Under the pieces are notes generated by a model that did not search any database, had not been told where the DNA came from, and saw only the letters and a program-made list of their open reading frames with translations. From NCBI GenBank assembly GCA_021234155.1, contig JAJEKV010000010.1, forward strand, positions 19,877,418 to 19,941,417: a stretch of DNA of 64,000 nucleotides, read 5' to 3'. Both the position numbers and the translations under genes were made by a program. Below, piece after piece: positions 31,806 to 42,979 of the stretch. Each line of letters begins with the position of its first letter. Position 1 is the stretch's first letter. The DNA is from Isoetes taiwanensis (taxonomy: Eukaryota > Streptophyta > Lycopodiopsida > Isoetales > Isoetaceae).

Positions 31806-34224
31806 TGTTGAAGGCTTTTTTGGCAAAACCTCCAACCTAATGGTTTAGAACCTCCAGGTTGCTTAAGGCAACCACTCTGAATCACCAAAACACGGAAAAG
31901 TCAATGAAATTTCAAGATCGATCGCTTTCCCTGAAGCAAAAAAAATGGTCTGACCATAAACTTGTGCCATTTAAAATCAAATCAAGCAAATCAATTGATT
32001 TTTTGATAGAGATCTTCTTAACAGATGTGGGAATCAGTGTTCAAAAGTCTAGATAGAGCTGAGATAAGCAAGGTTCTCAAAATCACACTTATTTGGGTCA
32101 AAAATTGGTCAATACCCAAAGAAAAACAAGCTATTTTTGCTTGATTGAAGATGGAACAAGTTTTTTTTTTTTGTTTTGGAAATTTGAGATATCTCGATGG
32201 TGGTGTCTAGATTGAAGGCAACTTAAAAATTGCGGGGAAATTAACAACCTAAAGGGTAGAATTTGATTAAAATCTCCTATCACCGACCGCAAGAACCCGA
32301 GAGCAACTTTACCTAATATGAAATCTAATTGGCTTTTTGTGTTTTTTCAAGTGTATCAGTTCGGAAATACCCTCTAGTTATAGTGCATAAAAATTTCAAA
32401 CTAAATTATTTTTAGTTTTCTGAAAATCAAGGATTAAACTCAAGAACAATCACCACACCTAATTTTTTCTAAGGTCGATTTTCATTCAAGAAGCTATTCA
32501 AAAGATCAACATCAATTTCCCCCCGAAGCCTAATGGTCTCGGGAAAACAATCAAACAGATCAAATTGTCAATAATCTCAAAAGTGGTCGATAATCTCAAT
32601 AGCCCGTCAATTCTTCCGAATTTGGAGGCTAGAGGAGCAAATGCAAAGATAGGAATCGATCAATCCGGCTCGGAAAAGCTTCAAGTCGACGTTCTTCACG
32701 ATACAACCCCGAGAAAACAATGCAAGATCTCAATCCATCTTAAACGGCCCTGTTTGGTTCAAATCTTGGCAAATTCTCGTTTGAAATTCAAATTTTGTTT
32801 GTTTATGAGTCGGTATGGATGCGTGTAGGTGAATGGAGGGTGCGAGAGCTATGATTAAGCGGTGTAATTCCAACCAATTTTCCGGATCTTGGCCTTCATC
32901 GAAAATTAGGGTTCTTGAAAAATAGTCCAAATATCCCACAGGCATGTTTAGAAAAAGCAGACTAGTGTATAAAAGGAATTTTACCGCAATTCCTTCCGAA
33001 TAAACGTGCCATTATGAAGGGGGAACCGGCCCGTGCCCGGCCCCCATGCAACCGGCCCGTGCCCGGCCCCCATGCCCCATGGTGCCACGTGGAGGGTGTG
33101 GATTGGTGGATGAGCTGGCAGGGGGGGAGGTAGAAAATGCTAGGTGGGGTAGAATAGGAAATTTTTTTTAATTTTTTATAGAAAGGCACGAATCTCAAGG
33201 CAATAATCCAAAGGCCAAGATAAAGGATATTAGCATATTCTCCCATCTCAATTGGAATCTTTTGCTAGGAATAATTTTTTGCATAGCTTAACCATAGGAT
33301 GTGAAATATGGCAAAAAAAGATGACTAGGCAATTGTGATGGCATATGACATGGCAATGGTGATGACTAGGCAAATGACATGGCAATGTATCTTGACTCAA
33401 TTTTTGTCTAGCCAAAAACTTTTTCAACTTATGGATGTGGATGACACGTGTATGGCATATATGATGATGAGGAGGATGATGTGCAAATGACATGGCACTC
33501 CCAAGTGGCAATATTACATAGAATCATAATCAACTTGAAAAATGGAAGCCCTTTAGCCATTTTTAATTTTTGAACTTGGGGATGGAGGGAGTATGATGTA
33601 AGTGATGATGAGGAATGATGGAGATGTGAGGTGGCTTCAAGGTTATACGTGGCACAATGCCACCTTTATGCATAACTTTTGCAAATTTCTTGACCATTTT
33701 TCTTTTTGGAAGCTTATCATGGAAATGAATGTATGGAGTTATGGAAGAGATGAGAGTGAAGCTTTTTTTTGGCTAGACAAAAATGTTGTCAATTGGAAAA
33801 CAAGGTTGATTGAGGATGTACCAACTTGGAAATCAAGGAAAGAAGGTGGTATGGGGTGAAATAATGGTATAGGAATTTGCCTCAATATGAACTTGATCTA
33901 GAGTTATTTTGCACATACCATGGAACTCTTGGGGGTCTTCAAAACCTTCTTATGTCTTCAAAGTAAATGTTTGTGTCCTTTGCTCTCTTGTTTGCTCAAA
34001 TATGATGACTTGACTTTTTCTTGCTCCTTGTGACCATTTAATTTGATCTAATGAAATAGCTTCCATGAATGTCCTTCCTTAGTCTTCATCAAAAAAATTC
34101 TTCAATGATCCACGAAACAAAATAATCCTTCAAGAGTGTAATCAGCTTAAAATCAAAGCATTGGCAGACTTGTCTTCTTCTTGTGTTGTACAATTTCCTC
34201 TTTGCCGCCACAAAATGTGGCAAA
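31806..34224 (-). repeat. 3' LTR of the gypsy element
   Basis: Aligns over its whole length with 40591-42979. Differences are clustered: a duplicated CCGGCCCGTGCCCGGCCCCC block near 33030, and small exchanges near 32090, 32210, 34110 and 34165. A stem CCACA/TGTGG sits at the outer end. Confidence 0.92.
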
Positions 34225-34449
34225 GATCATGCTAAAAAGAAAGAGGAAGTTGGTTCGCCAAACTCCCCATACTTCAACCTCACAGCTTCAAAGATGTTGA
34301 GAAGTTTGCCTTGATGGGAAGTTGAACTAGGCACTTCGAGGGAAATGAATGTGGCAAGGAGGTGAAGTCATATGGAATAAATAGGCCAACAAGTGAGCGG
34401 ATGGAAGTATGACAATGGTCGGGTGCACCGCATGGAAATAAAAATGTTC

Positions 34450-34930
34450 AAAGCATTTGCAAGCCCGCTTGGTGGGATGTTGATTTGGCGTGTTTGCTAA
34501 AGGGATAGGAATATGAAAAGAAGAGTATATGATAAGGCTTGATGCTAGGTAGGACCACAAATGTGCAGATGAATGATGGCCAACCTGGTGCACCTGCATG
34601 ACAAATAAAGATGATTAGCATTTGCAAGCCCGCTTGGTGGGATGTTGATTTTGGCGGTGCTTGCTAAAGGAATAGGAATATGAAAAGAAGAGTATATGAT
34701 AAGGCTTGATGCTAGGTAGGACCACAAATGTGCAGATGAATAATGGCCACTGATGCACGCATGACAAATAAAGATGATTAGCATTTGCAAGCCCGCTTGT
34801 GTGGGATGTTGATTTGGCGAGCTTGCTAGAAGGACATGATCATGAAGTGAAGGTAAGGAATAAGGCTCGGATCTTTGGGCGGGATCACTAATGCACAGAT
34901 GAATGATGGTCAGACTGGTGAACCTGCATG
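34450..34930 (-). repeat. About 164-bp tandem repeat between integrase and 3' LTR (3 units)
   Basis: TTTGCAAGCCCGCTTG begins units at about 34455, 34620 and 34785; the first two units are nearly identical, the third diverged. Tandem repeats in the 3' untranslated part are common in large plant gypsy elements. Confidence 0.85.
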
Positions 34931-35732
34931 GAAAATATTCAACCTCTTGAAGACAACATCCCGGATTTGCTAAACCCCGTTAAAAGCTACACATGACATT
35001 TTAAGCAAAGAATAAAGTCAGAATAATACTTAATCAATCACAAAGAACATACTGAGAACAAAATGTTTTTGATGTTTTTGATGTTTTATCTTTTATAATT
35101 TTTCTCAAAGTTGAATTTATGTCTAAACACACTTAAATCCTAATTTAAGTTAAGGATGCATCTTTGATTATGCAAACAAACATAGGGCAACATGTTGTTG
35201 CCAATACCTCTTCAAATGTAGAATGTTGATAGGATTTGGCGACTTATAGTTATCTTCCACAGATCTTAACCAAAGATGAATCTCGGCCCTGCTACACCTA
35301 TAACTTCAAAAAGGACCCTCCCATAAATTCTCAAATTTGCTTGCAACCTTCTCCTTGCTTTATTCCATTTCAAAACCAATTCCCCTTCCTTGAATAATCC
35401 TTGGAGCTTGTGAGCAGCTTTAAAAGCTGCAACATCCTTGGCCTTTTAATCATAACAAGCATTTTTTCGCTTCATATATCTGTGCTCATCCAATTGCATC
35501 AGCCTTACACACCTTTCCCTCACGCCTTCTTCCATTTTCAGATTGATTCTATGAGCCAACCTTAATGAAGGTAACTCGAGCTCTATAGGAACCACGATTC
35601 CACACCATAAACCAAGCTAAATGGAGTATGATTGGTAGAATTTTTTCTTGTAGTTCTATAAGCCCACAATGCATCATAAAGTTTTTCATGCCAATCTCTT
35701 TTTGACAAACTAATGGTTTTTGCAATATGGAC

Positions 35733-36270
35733 TTAAGAACCTTGTTTGTTGATTCCGCTTGGCCATTTCCCCCGTGGATAGTAGGCTGAACTCTTTACAT
35801 GCTTAACCTTAAGGATCTCTAGGAGTGTAGCAATAACTTGATTTACAAACTGAGTTCCTCTGTCAGATATAATTTTAAAAGGTATCCCAAACCTGCTGCA
35901 AATATTTTCATGCAGGAACCTAGCAGTTGTAAAAGCATTTGCTTCCCTAAGAGGTACAGCTTCTGCCCATTTAGTGAAGTAATCTGTTGCAACCAAGATA
36001 TATTGATGTTGAGCAGATGAAGGGGGATCTAAGGGTCCTATAAAATCCAAACCCCAAACTTGGAATGGTCCAGTGATACAATGGCGTGAAAGTGGTGCCG
36101 GTTGCAATATTCTTTTTCCAAAAATCTGCACTTATGACAACTTTTAATTTTATTATAACAATCTTTAAACAAGGTTGGCCAAAAATACCCGACCTCATGA
36201 TCTTCTTTGTTTGTAGTATCTACAAAGATAATGGCCTCCACAAATGCCTTCATGGCATGCCTCTATGATT
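35733..36270 (-). pseudogene. Integrase of the gypsy element
   Basis: Starts with an HHCC zinc-binding region (GYFWPTLFKDCYNKIKSCHKC). The core has the first Asp in VWGLDFIGPLDPP, then YFTKWAEAVPLREANA, and the second Asp in IISDRGTQFVN. Integrase inserts the cDNA into chromatin. The frame shifts around 36140 and the C-terminal end after YYPRGKW is lost. Confidence 0.88.
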
Positions 36271-36389
36271 AATTCAGCCTCACCCTTGTCAACACACCGA
36301 AAGCAAAGACACCCTTCTTTATCCACCTTGCATAGCACACCTTCAATGAGCCTAAAAGTTTTACACTTTTCCTTGAACCTCCTCCGTGG

Positions 36390-37700
36390 TTGCTATTCAG
36401 ATCTTTTGGTATCTCAAAGATGCTCCAAAAAATTCTTAATGTCAACCCGCCAATCAATCATCATCTCACGCCAAAAAGCTACTATGTTAGTTGTATTTTC
36501 CTCATTCAAACCTTCTTGATCTTCATACTTAAACATCATATTAGGCAAATAAGCACTAGGATCTTCAAGAACTTTAATTACTTTAATGTCAATATCATAA
36601 TTTTGTACCTTACAAGCCCATCTCGCATAACTTTGCCTTTGGTAAATTTTTGCAAACAATAGTGTCAATGGGTTTTGCTTCATGAAAACCTGGGTATGAT
36701 AAGCGGTAAGTGTCCATGCTTTTCCAATAAGAACATTAGTGCAAAGAAGACTTTTTTTCTAATCTTTGATATCTAAGTTCTCAGGTCGGACAGCATTTTG
36801 CTTGAAAAGGCTATAATTCCATGTTCCTCAGAAAGGGCTATACCTATGGCTCTCTTGGTCACACTTATATATATGAAAGTTTTTGTAAGATCGGGAGGTT
36901 TTAAAATAGTAGGATTGCAAAGGGTTTCTATAATTTCCTCAAAAGCTCTCTGGCAAACATCATCCCATTTTATAAAAATATACTTACTCTCTTCCTTGGA
37001 GTATTTACCAACCCTGGTCAACCTGGCTATAGGACAAATAATGTGTGATAAGTGAGGCACATATATCCTAAGAAAACTTGTCATCCCCATAAAACCTTTA
37101 ACCTTTTTGAGGGTTTCTGGTGGTGTCAACTTCTTCAAGGCTTCCAATTTCCTGCAGCCACCCGGATCCCTTTGAGTTGATATCTCATGTCCAAGAAGAT
37201 CCCCTTTAGAACAGAAGAAAACACATTTCTTAGGATTTAGGCTCACTCCACTTCCCTGCATAATGAACATATTTTTGTTAGCAAACCGAAATGATCTCTC
37301 GATAAATGTGCCTAAACACAAATCATCCGTAAAACACCCCCAAGTAATTGACAGCATCTCCTTGAAAATAGTGTCCATAGCTCTCTCGAAAAGTGGGAGC
37401 ATTCATTAGTCCAAAAGGCATTTTTTTTCATTGCAAAATTACCCCAAGGTGTAATGAAAGCAGTCTTTGGTTGATCCTCCTCCTTTATATCGATTTGATT
37501 GAAACCCGAAAAACCATCCAAGAATGAAAACATTTCCTTACTCCTTTCACTGCATATAGCACTTCCTCTAAAAAAGGTAGAGGATAACAGTCCTTAATTG
37601 TGGCTTTGTTGAGCTCCCTATAATCAATGCATATCCTAATTGTCTTATTCTTTTTTCTCAAATGTGTACTATACAAGATAACCATTCGGATTCATAATTT
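36390..37700 (-). pseudogene. Reverse transcriptase and RNase H of the gypsy element
   Basis: The first RT block is RICIDYRELNKATIKDCYPLP (37690-37600). The polymerase site is TDD in CFTDDLCLGTF near 37320. VKGFMGMTSFLRIYVPHLS leads to the connection domain and to RNase H (FIYISVTKRAIGIALSEEH) up to about 36400. At least two frameshifts (near 37530 and 37400) and stops break it. RT and RNase H make the element's cDNA in a cytoplasmic particle. Confidence 0.88.
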
Positions 37701-38116
37701 CGCGCTATTACCCCAAAGATCCTTCATCCTATTCAATTCTTCCCTAATCAAGGTCATCAATGATCCATTTATCCTCCTCGGGTTTTTTGTATTATTGGCT
37801 TAACTCCTTCCTTTGTTTTTATCTCAAATTCACAAATCTTCTTGTCAACCCCTTTCAGCCTCATCATAATCCCAAGCAAATACATCACTCCATTCTTCAA
37901 AAAAATCTCTTACCCTACTCTCATCCTCTTCCCCGAAATAAATCCCCTACATAAAGAGTCCTTTTCCCCGATTATTCTTTTTTATCTTCAGCTCCCCTGG
38001 CCTGTTTTTCCTCACTAGCATTAATCACTAATATGGGATACAACTGGCCGTAATTTTTTCCTCTCCAATTCTTCCTCATTGATGGCACCTTCAGCCTAGA
38101 TGCTCTAATAGAACAC

Positions 38117-38490
38117 TTACGCAAAGTGCATCACCTCTGAATTAAACTCCCTTGGTATATGATGTATCTCCCATCTTTTGAAATCCAATAATTCTCCCAA
38201 AACTTCATCCCTTAAGAAAATCATATCCAGATTCTTTGACTGATATTCTCCCAATACACTGTTTGCAAACAAGCCGAGAATCTCCAAATATAACCAGCTC
38301 ATTAATTCCCAAATGTTTGGCTTCTTGTAAGCCCCGCTAATAGAGCTCAGATTCTGCCACATTTGATGTTATCCCTGAGTAAATTCTGCCAACTTTAGCC
38401 AAAAGCTTGTTAGAGTTATCTCTCGATAATTGCGTAAGAAGCGCAACATTCAATTTTTTGATATACCTCCATCAAACCACATGTATGCAT
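38117..38490 (-). pseudogene. Additional RNase H-like domain placed between protease and RT
   Basis: Fragments in two frames give FDGGISKN at the start, then GLQEAKHLGINELVIFGDSR, then LKDEVLGELLDFKRWEIHHI and PREFNSEV. This is the pattern of the archaeal-type RNase H carried by some plant retroelements (DG, E, GDS, R..N). It lies 5' of the RT, whereas the familiar plant Tat elements carry it 3' of integrase. Frameshift near 38350. Confidence 0.7.
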
Positions 38491-38929
38491 GTTCACCAGA
38501 TTTTTAGCTTACCCTCTTCTATTGAACATGTTGCAATTGTAGGAACAGAAATCTCATATTCTCCACAAGGATTTTGGGATAGCATGTCTATCTCTAAGAA
38601 ATTTAAGGCCTCCAGTTCTCCAACCCCTGTTGTAGAGAGTCACTTTCTTTTTCCCATCTGAAATAATACATTCTCCCTTGGACCACACCGGCCTTGCATC
38701 CACAGTGTAGACAACCATTTCCCGCCCAAAAGTAGATCATAAATATCGAAAGATTCTCATCAACCCTTCAAAAGCTACCACCACAAAACTAGCAGCCACA
38801 ATAATACCCTCAATGTCAACTAAAACACTACTAATTATCCCTATAGGATGAATTTTTGTGTTAGAGAATGATTTCAAAACCATAGGTGCTCGCGTCTATC
38901 ACATTCCAAACCACAAGATTTCATTATGT

Positions 38930-38990
38930 GATGTGGCATCACATTCAAAGGGGAACCACCATCTAATAATACTTTGGTTAGAACTTTTTA
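38930..38990 (-). pseudogene. Protease motif of the gypsy element
   Basis: KVLTKVLLDGGSPLNVM is the active-site region of a gypsy aspartic protease (canonical DTGS, here DGGS as in many plant elements). Surrounding frames contain several stops. Confidence 0.7.
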
Positions 38991-39516
38991 CCAATGTTTG
39001 CAACACAAGTAAAAGGCCTCGGATCAGCATCATCATCCGGGATAATACAAGCTCACCAACATGATTAGTAAACATATCCTCTTTTTCCTCATTTAAACTC
39101 AACAACTTTTTTCTGTAAGAGGGAGCAATCCTTAGCAAGGTTAGTAAGTCTATGCTTATCTTAGAATTTTTTAGCAAAATCTCCAAATCTTCTCCTTCTT
39201 TATCTTTTCTTGCAAATTTTTGGTTTTGGAGGAGGTGGTACTACCTGAATAATTTCATCTTTCCTCTCCTTATCTTGATGAACAACTTTTTGAGCAAGGG
39301 GATGAGATAATACCTGATTGCCTTCAAAATCTTTACCTCTTCTGCATTCCCTTCTTTGGTTACAAATTACGCTTCTTTGCCTTTGGATTCCAAAGATTCC
39401 TCGAGTGTGTACTGACCAAAATCTCTTCTTGATCCTCCATTTCCTCGCACAAATCGATAGATGCACTTGTTTCGTTTGCTTTGGCTAACTCTTGTCTAGC
39501 AAAATACTCTTTGACA

Positions 39517-39608
39517 CTACACTTATCTTCAAGATGACCTATGCCCTTACAAAAAGTACAAACAGGACATTCTTTACCATAATGCCCTCTCCTACCACAC
39601 TTAAGGCA
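39517..39608 (-). pseudogene. Nucleocapsid CCHC zinc knuckles
   Basis: CLKCGRRGHYGKEC and CTFCKGIGHLEDKC are two C-x2-C-x4-H-x4-C knuckles that bind element RNA. Confidence 0.9.
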
Positions 39609-39899
39609 AGGCCTATAATAACAAACTTCAGAAGAATGACTATCCCTTAGACAATGAATGCATGGGGGAAAGACCCTTTTCTCAGGTTTGATGCCTTCAA
39701 CTCTTGAAGTTGTTTAGTCACTTCAGCCAATGCCTCACCATCTTGAGCAACTCAGATTTTGAATGCAGAGGGATAATTGCCTCCTCACCTTGGTAGTTCT
39801 CTTCTCCTTTCGCACAAAGATAGATTGGCACCGATGTTGTGTATTCCTGCTCAAATTCCGTGAAAAAGGATCATTAGTAAATCGCATCATAGGTTCGGG

Positions 39900-40546
39900 G
39901 TTGAACAGAAATAAACATCTGCTAATTCTCAGAGCTTTAGTAAAGGCCTTATGTATGGTGTCAAATCCTTCGTAATCCTCAGATCCCGGTCATCTTCTTG
40001 TGCACCCTAGGTCTGTCACTTAATCCATTTATAAAAGCCGCTACTAAATCCAAAGTATGATGGAGGACATGCTCGGGTTTGGCATTTTAACAAATATGCA
40101 TTAAACCTTTTCGGATATTGATGAATAGTCTCACCATGCTTGATGTGGAATGAGTGTAGCTCCAGAGCTAATTCTCTTGGCTTAACCAATTTCCCAAATC
40201 TGGTTAGAAACTTAGGCACAATATCTTCCCATGTTCTAGTACCTAAAGCAGTCACATAATCCAACCATGCTCTTACCTCCTCATTCTTGAAACATTTCTT
40301 GAATTCGAGAGCTTGCAGCCTTTCTTGTGTCCATAATCCTGGTAATATTCCTCAAAAACCTTCAAAAAATAATTAGCATTTATGCTAGGATCAAAAGTTG
40401 GTGCAGGAACTGGCACACTAAGCTCATAAGATTGATGGAGACAAGTGTTCCCCAATACATTGATTCCTTGGGGCATGCAGAACTCCTCGTGGTTTTCTTT
40501 GTGCCTCCGGCTGCGCCAAGATGATCATTTCCCTTCTTGGTGCCAT
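39900..40546 (-). pseudogene. Gag of the gypsy element
   Basis: An ATG at 40546 (MAPRREMIILAQPEAQRKPR) lies 45 bp inside the 5' LTR. The capsid part reads EVRAWLDYVTALGTRTWEDI and PRELALELHSFHIKHGETI, which is the retrotransposon gag fold of plant gypsy elements. Frame breaks occur near 40424 and 40270. Confidence 0.8.
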
Positions 40547-40590
40547 TAATTCTTCTTCAAAGTATAGTAATCTCGGTAGAACCTCCAAAA

Positions 40591-42979
40591 TGTTGAAGGC
40601 TTTTTGGCAAAACCTCCAACCTAATGGTTTAGAACCTCCGTGTTGCTTAAGGCAACCACTCTGAATCACCAAAACCCGAAAAGTCAATGAAATTTCAAGA
40701 TCGATCGCTTTCCCTGAAGCAAAAAAAAAATGGTCTGACCATAAACTTGTGCCATTTAAAATCAAATCAAGCAAATCAATTGATTTTTGATAGAGATCTT
40801 CTTTAATGATGTGGGAATCGGTGTTCAAAAGTCTAGATAGAGCTGAGATAAGCAAGGTTCTCAAAATCACACTTCCGACTGGGTCAAAATTGGTCAATAC
40901 CAGCAACAGCAAGCTATTTTTTGCAGATTGAAGATGGAACAAGTTTTTTTTTTTTGTTTTGGAAATTTGAGATATCTCTGACTGGTGTCTAGATTGAAGG
41001 CAACTTAAAAATTGCAGGAAATTAACAACCTAAAGGGTAGAATTTGATTAAAATCTCCTATCACCGACCGGCAAGAACCCGAGAGCAACTTTACCTAATA
41101 TGAAATCTAATTGGCTTTTTTGTGTTTTTCAAGTGTATCAGTTCGGAAATACCCTCTAGTTATAGTGCATAAAAATTTCAAACTAAATTATTTTTTAGTT
41201 TTTCAAAATCAAGGATTAAACTCAAGAACAATCACCACACTAATTTTTTTCTAAGGTCGATTTTCATTCAAGAAGCTATTCAAAAGATCAACATCAATTT
41301 CCCCGAGTCTAATGGTCTCGTGAAAAACAATCAAACAGATCAAATTGTCAATAATCTCAAAAGTGGTCGATAATCTCAATAGCCCGCCAATTCTTCCGAA
41401 TTTGGAGGCTAGAGGAGCAAATGCAAAGATAGGAATCAGTCAATCCGCCGGAAAAGCTTCAAGTCGACGTTCTTCACGATACAACCCCGTAAAAAACAAT
41501 GCAAGATCTCAATCCATCTTAAACGGCCCTGTTTCAGTTCAAATCTTGGCAAATTCCTCGCTTTGAAATTCAAATTTTTGTTTGTTTATGAGTCGGTATG
41601 GATGCGTGTAGGTGAATGGAGGGTGCAGAGCTATGATTAAGCAGGTAATTCCAACCAATTTTCCGGATCTTGGCCTTCATCGAAAAATTAGGGTTCTTGA
41701 AAAATAGTCCAAATATCCCATGTGCATGTTTAGAAAAAAGCAGACTAGTGTATAAAAGGAATTTTACCGCAATTCCTTCCCGAATAAACGTGCCATTATG
41801 AAGGGGGAACCGCCCGCGGCCCGCCCCCATGCCCCATGGTGCCACGTGGAGGGGTGTGGATTGGTGGATGAGCCGGTGGGGGGAGGTAGAAAATGCTAGG
41901 TGGGGTAGAATAGGAAATTTTTTAATTTTTTATAGAAAGGCAACGAATCTCAAGGCAATAATCCAAAGGCCAAGATAAAGGATATTAGCATATTCTCCCA
42001 TCTCAATTGGAATCTTTTGCTAGGAATAATTTTTTGCATAGCTTAACCATAGGATGTGAAATATGGCAAAAAAAAAGATGACTAGGCAATTGTGATGGCA
42101 TATGACATGGCAATGGTGATGACTAGGCAAATGACATGGCAATGTATCTTGACTCAATTTTTTGTCTAGCCAAAAACTTTTTCAACTTATGGATGTGGAT
42201 GACACGTGTATGGCATATATGATGATGAGGAGGATGATGTGCAAATGACATGGCACTCCCAAGTGGCAATATTACATAGAATCATAATCAACTTGAAAAA
42301 ATGGAAGCCCTTTAGCCAATTTTAATTTTTGAACTTGGGGATGGAGGGAGTATGATGTAAGTGATGATGAGGAATGATGGAGATGTGAGGTGGCTTCCAA
42401 GGTTATACGTGGCACAATGCCACCTTTATGCATAACTTTTGCAAATTTCTTGACCATTTTTCTTTTTGGAAGCTTATCATGGAAATGAATGTATGGAGTT
42501 ATGGAAGAGATGAGAGTGAAGCTTTTTTTGGCTAGACAAAAAATGTTGTCAATTGGAAAACAAGGTTGATTGAGGATGTACCAACTTGGAAATCAAGGAA
42601 AGAAGGTGGTATGGGGTGAAATAATGGTATAGGAATTTGCCTCAATATGAACTTGATCTAGAGTTATTTTGCACATACCATGGAACTCTTGGGGGTCTTC
42701 AAAACCTTCTTATGTCTTCAAAGTAAATGTTTGTGTCCTTTGCTCTCTTGTTTGCTCAAATATGATGACTTGACTTTTTCTTGCTCCTTGTGACCATTTA
42801 ATTTGATCTAATGAAATAGCTTCCATGAATGTCCTTCCTTAGTCTTCATCAAAAAAATTCTTCAATGATCTGAAACAAAATAATCCTTCAAGAGTGTAAT
42901 CAGCTTAAAATCAGCATTGGCAGCTTGTCTTCTTCTTGTGTTGTACAATTTCCTCTTGCTGCCACAAAATGTGGCAGCA
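40591..42979 (-). repeat. 5' LTR of the gypsy element
   Basis: Partner of 31806-34224. Its outer end is a hairpin, TGCTGCCACA / TGTGGCAGCA. Next to it is the target duplication CTAGG (42980-42984). Confidence 0.92.

Larger units (their letters stand above)
31806..42979 (-). mobile_element. Ty3/gypsy LTR retrotransposon, Tat-like, 11.2 kb
   Basis: LTRs of about 2.4 kb lie at 31806-34224 (3' LTR) and 40591-42979 (5' LTR); CTAGG flanks both sides. In element orientation the LTR starts TGCTGCCACA and ends CCTTCAACA. Order on the minus strand: gag, CCHC knuckles, protease, an extra RNase H, reverse transcriptase, RNase H, integrase. TTTTGGAGGTTCTACCGAG follows the 5' LTR; it may be the primer site, but it is not the usual initiator-Met site. 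Coding parts carry many frameshifts and stops, so it is non-autonomous now. Confidence 0.95.

Noticed and set aside
40560-40590. Initiator-Met primer binding site next to the 5' LTR
   Set aside because: TGGTATCAGAGC is absent. TTTTGGAGGTTCTACCGAG is present instead, and I cannot match it to a particular tRNA.
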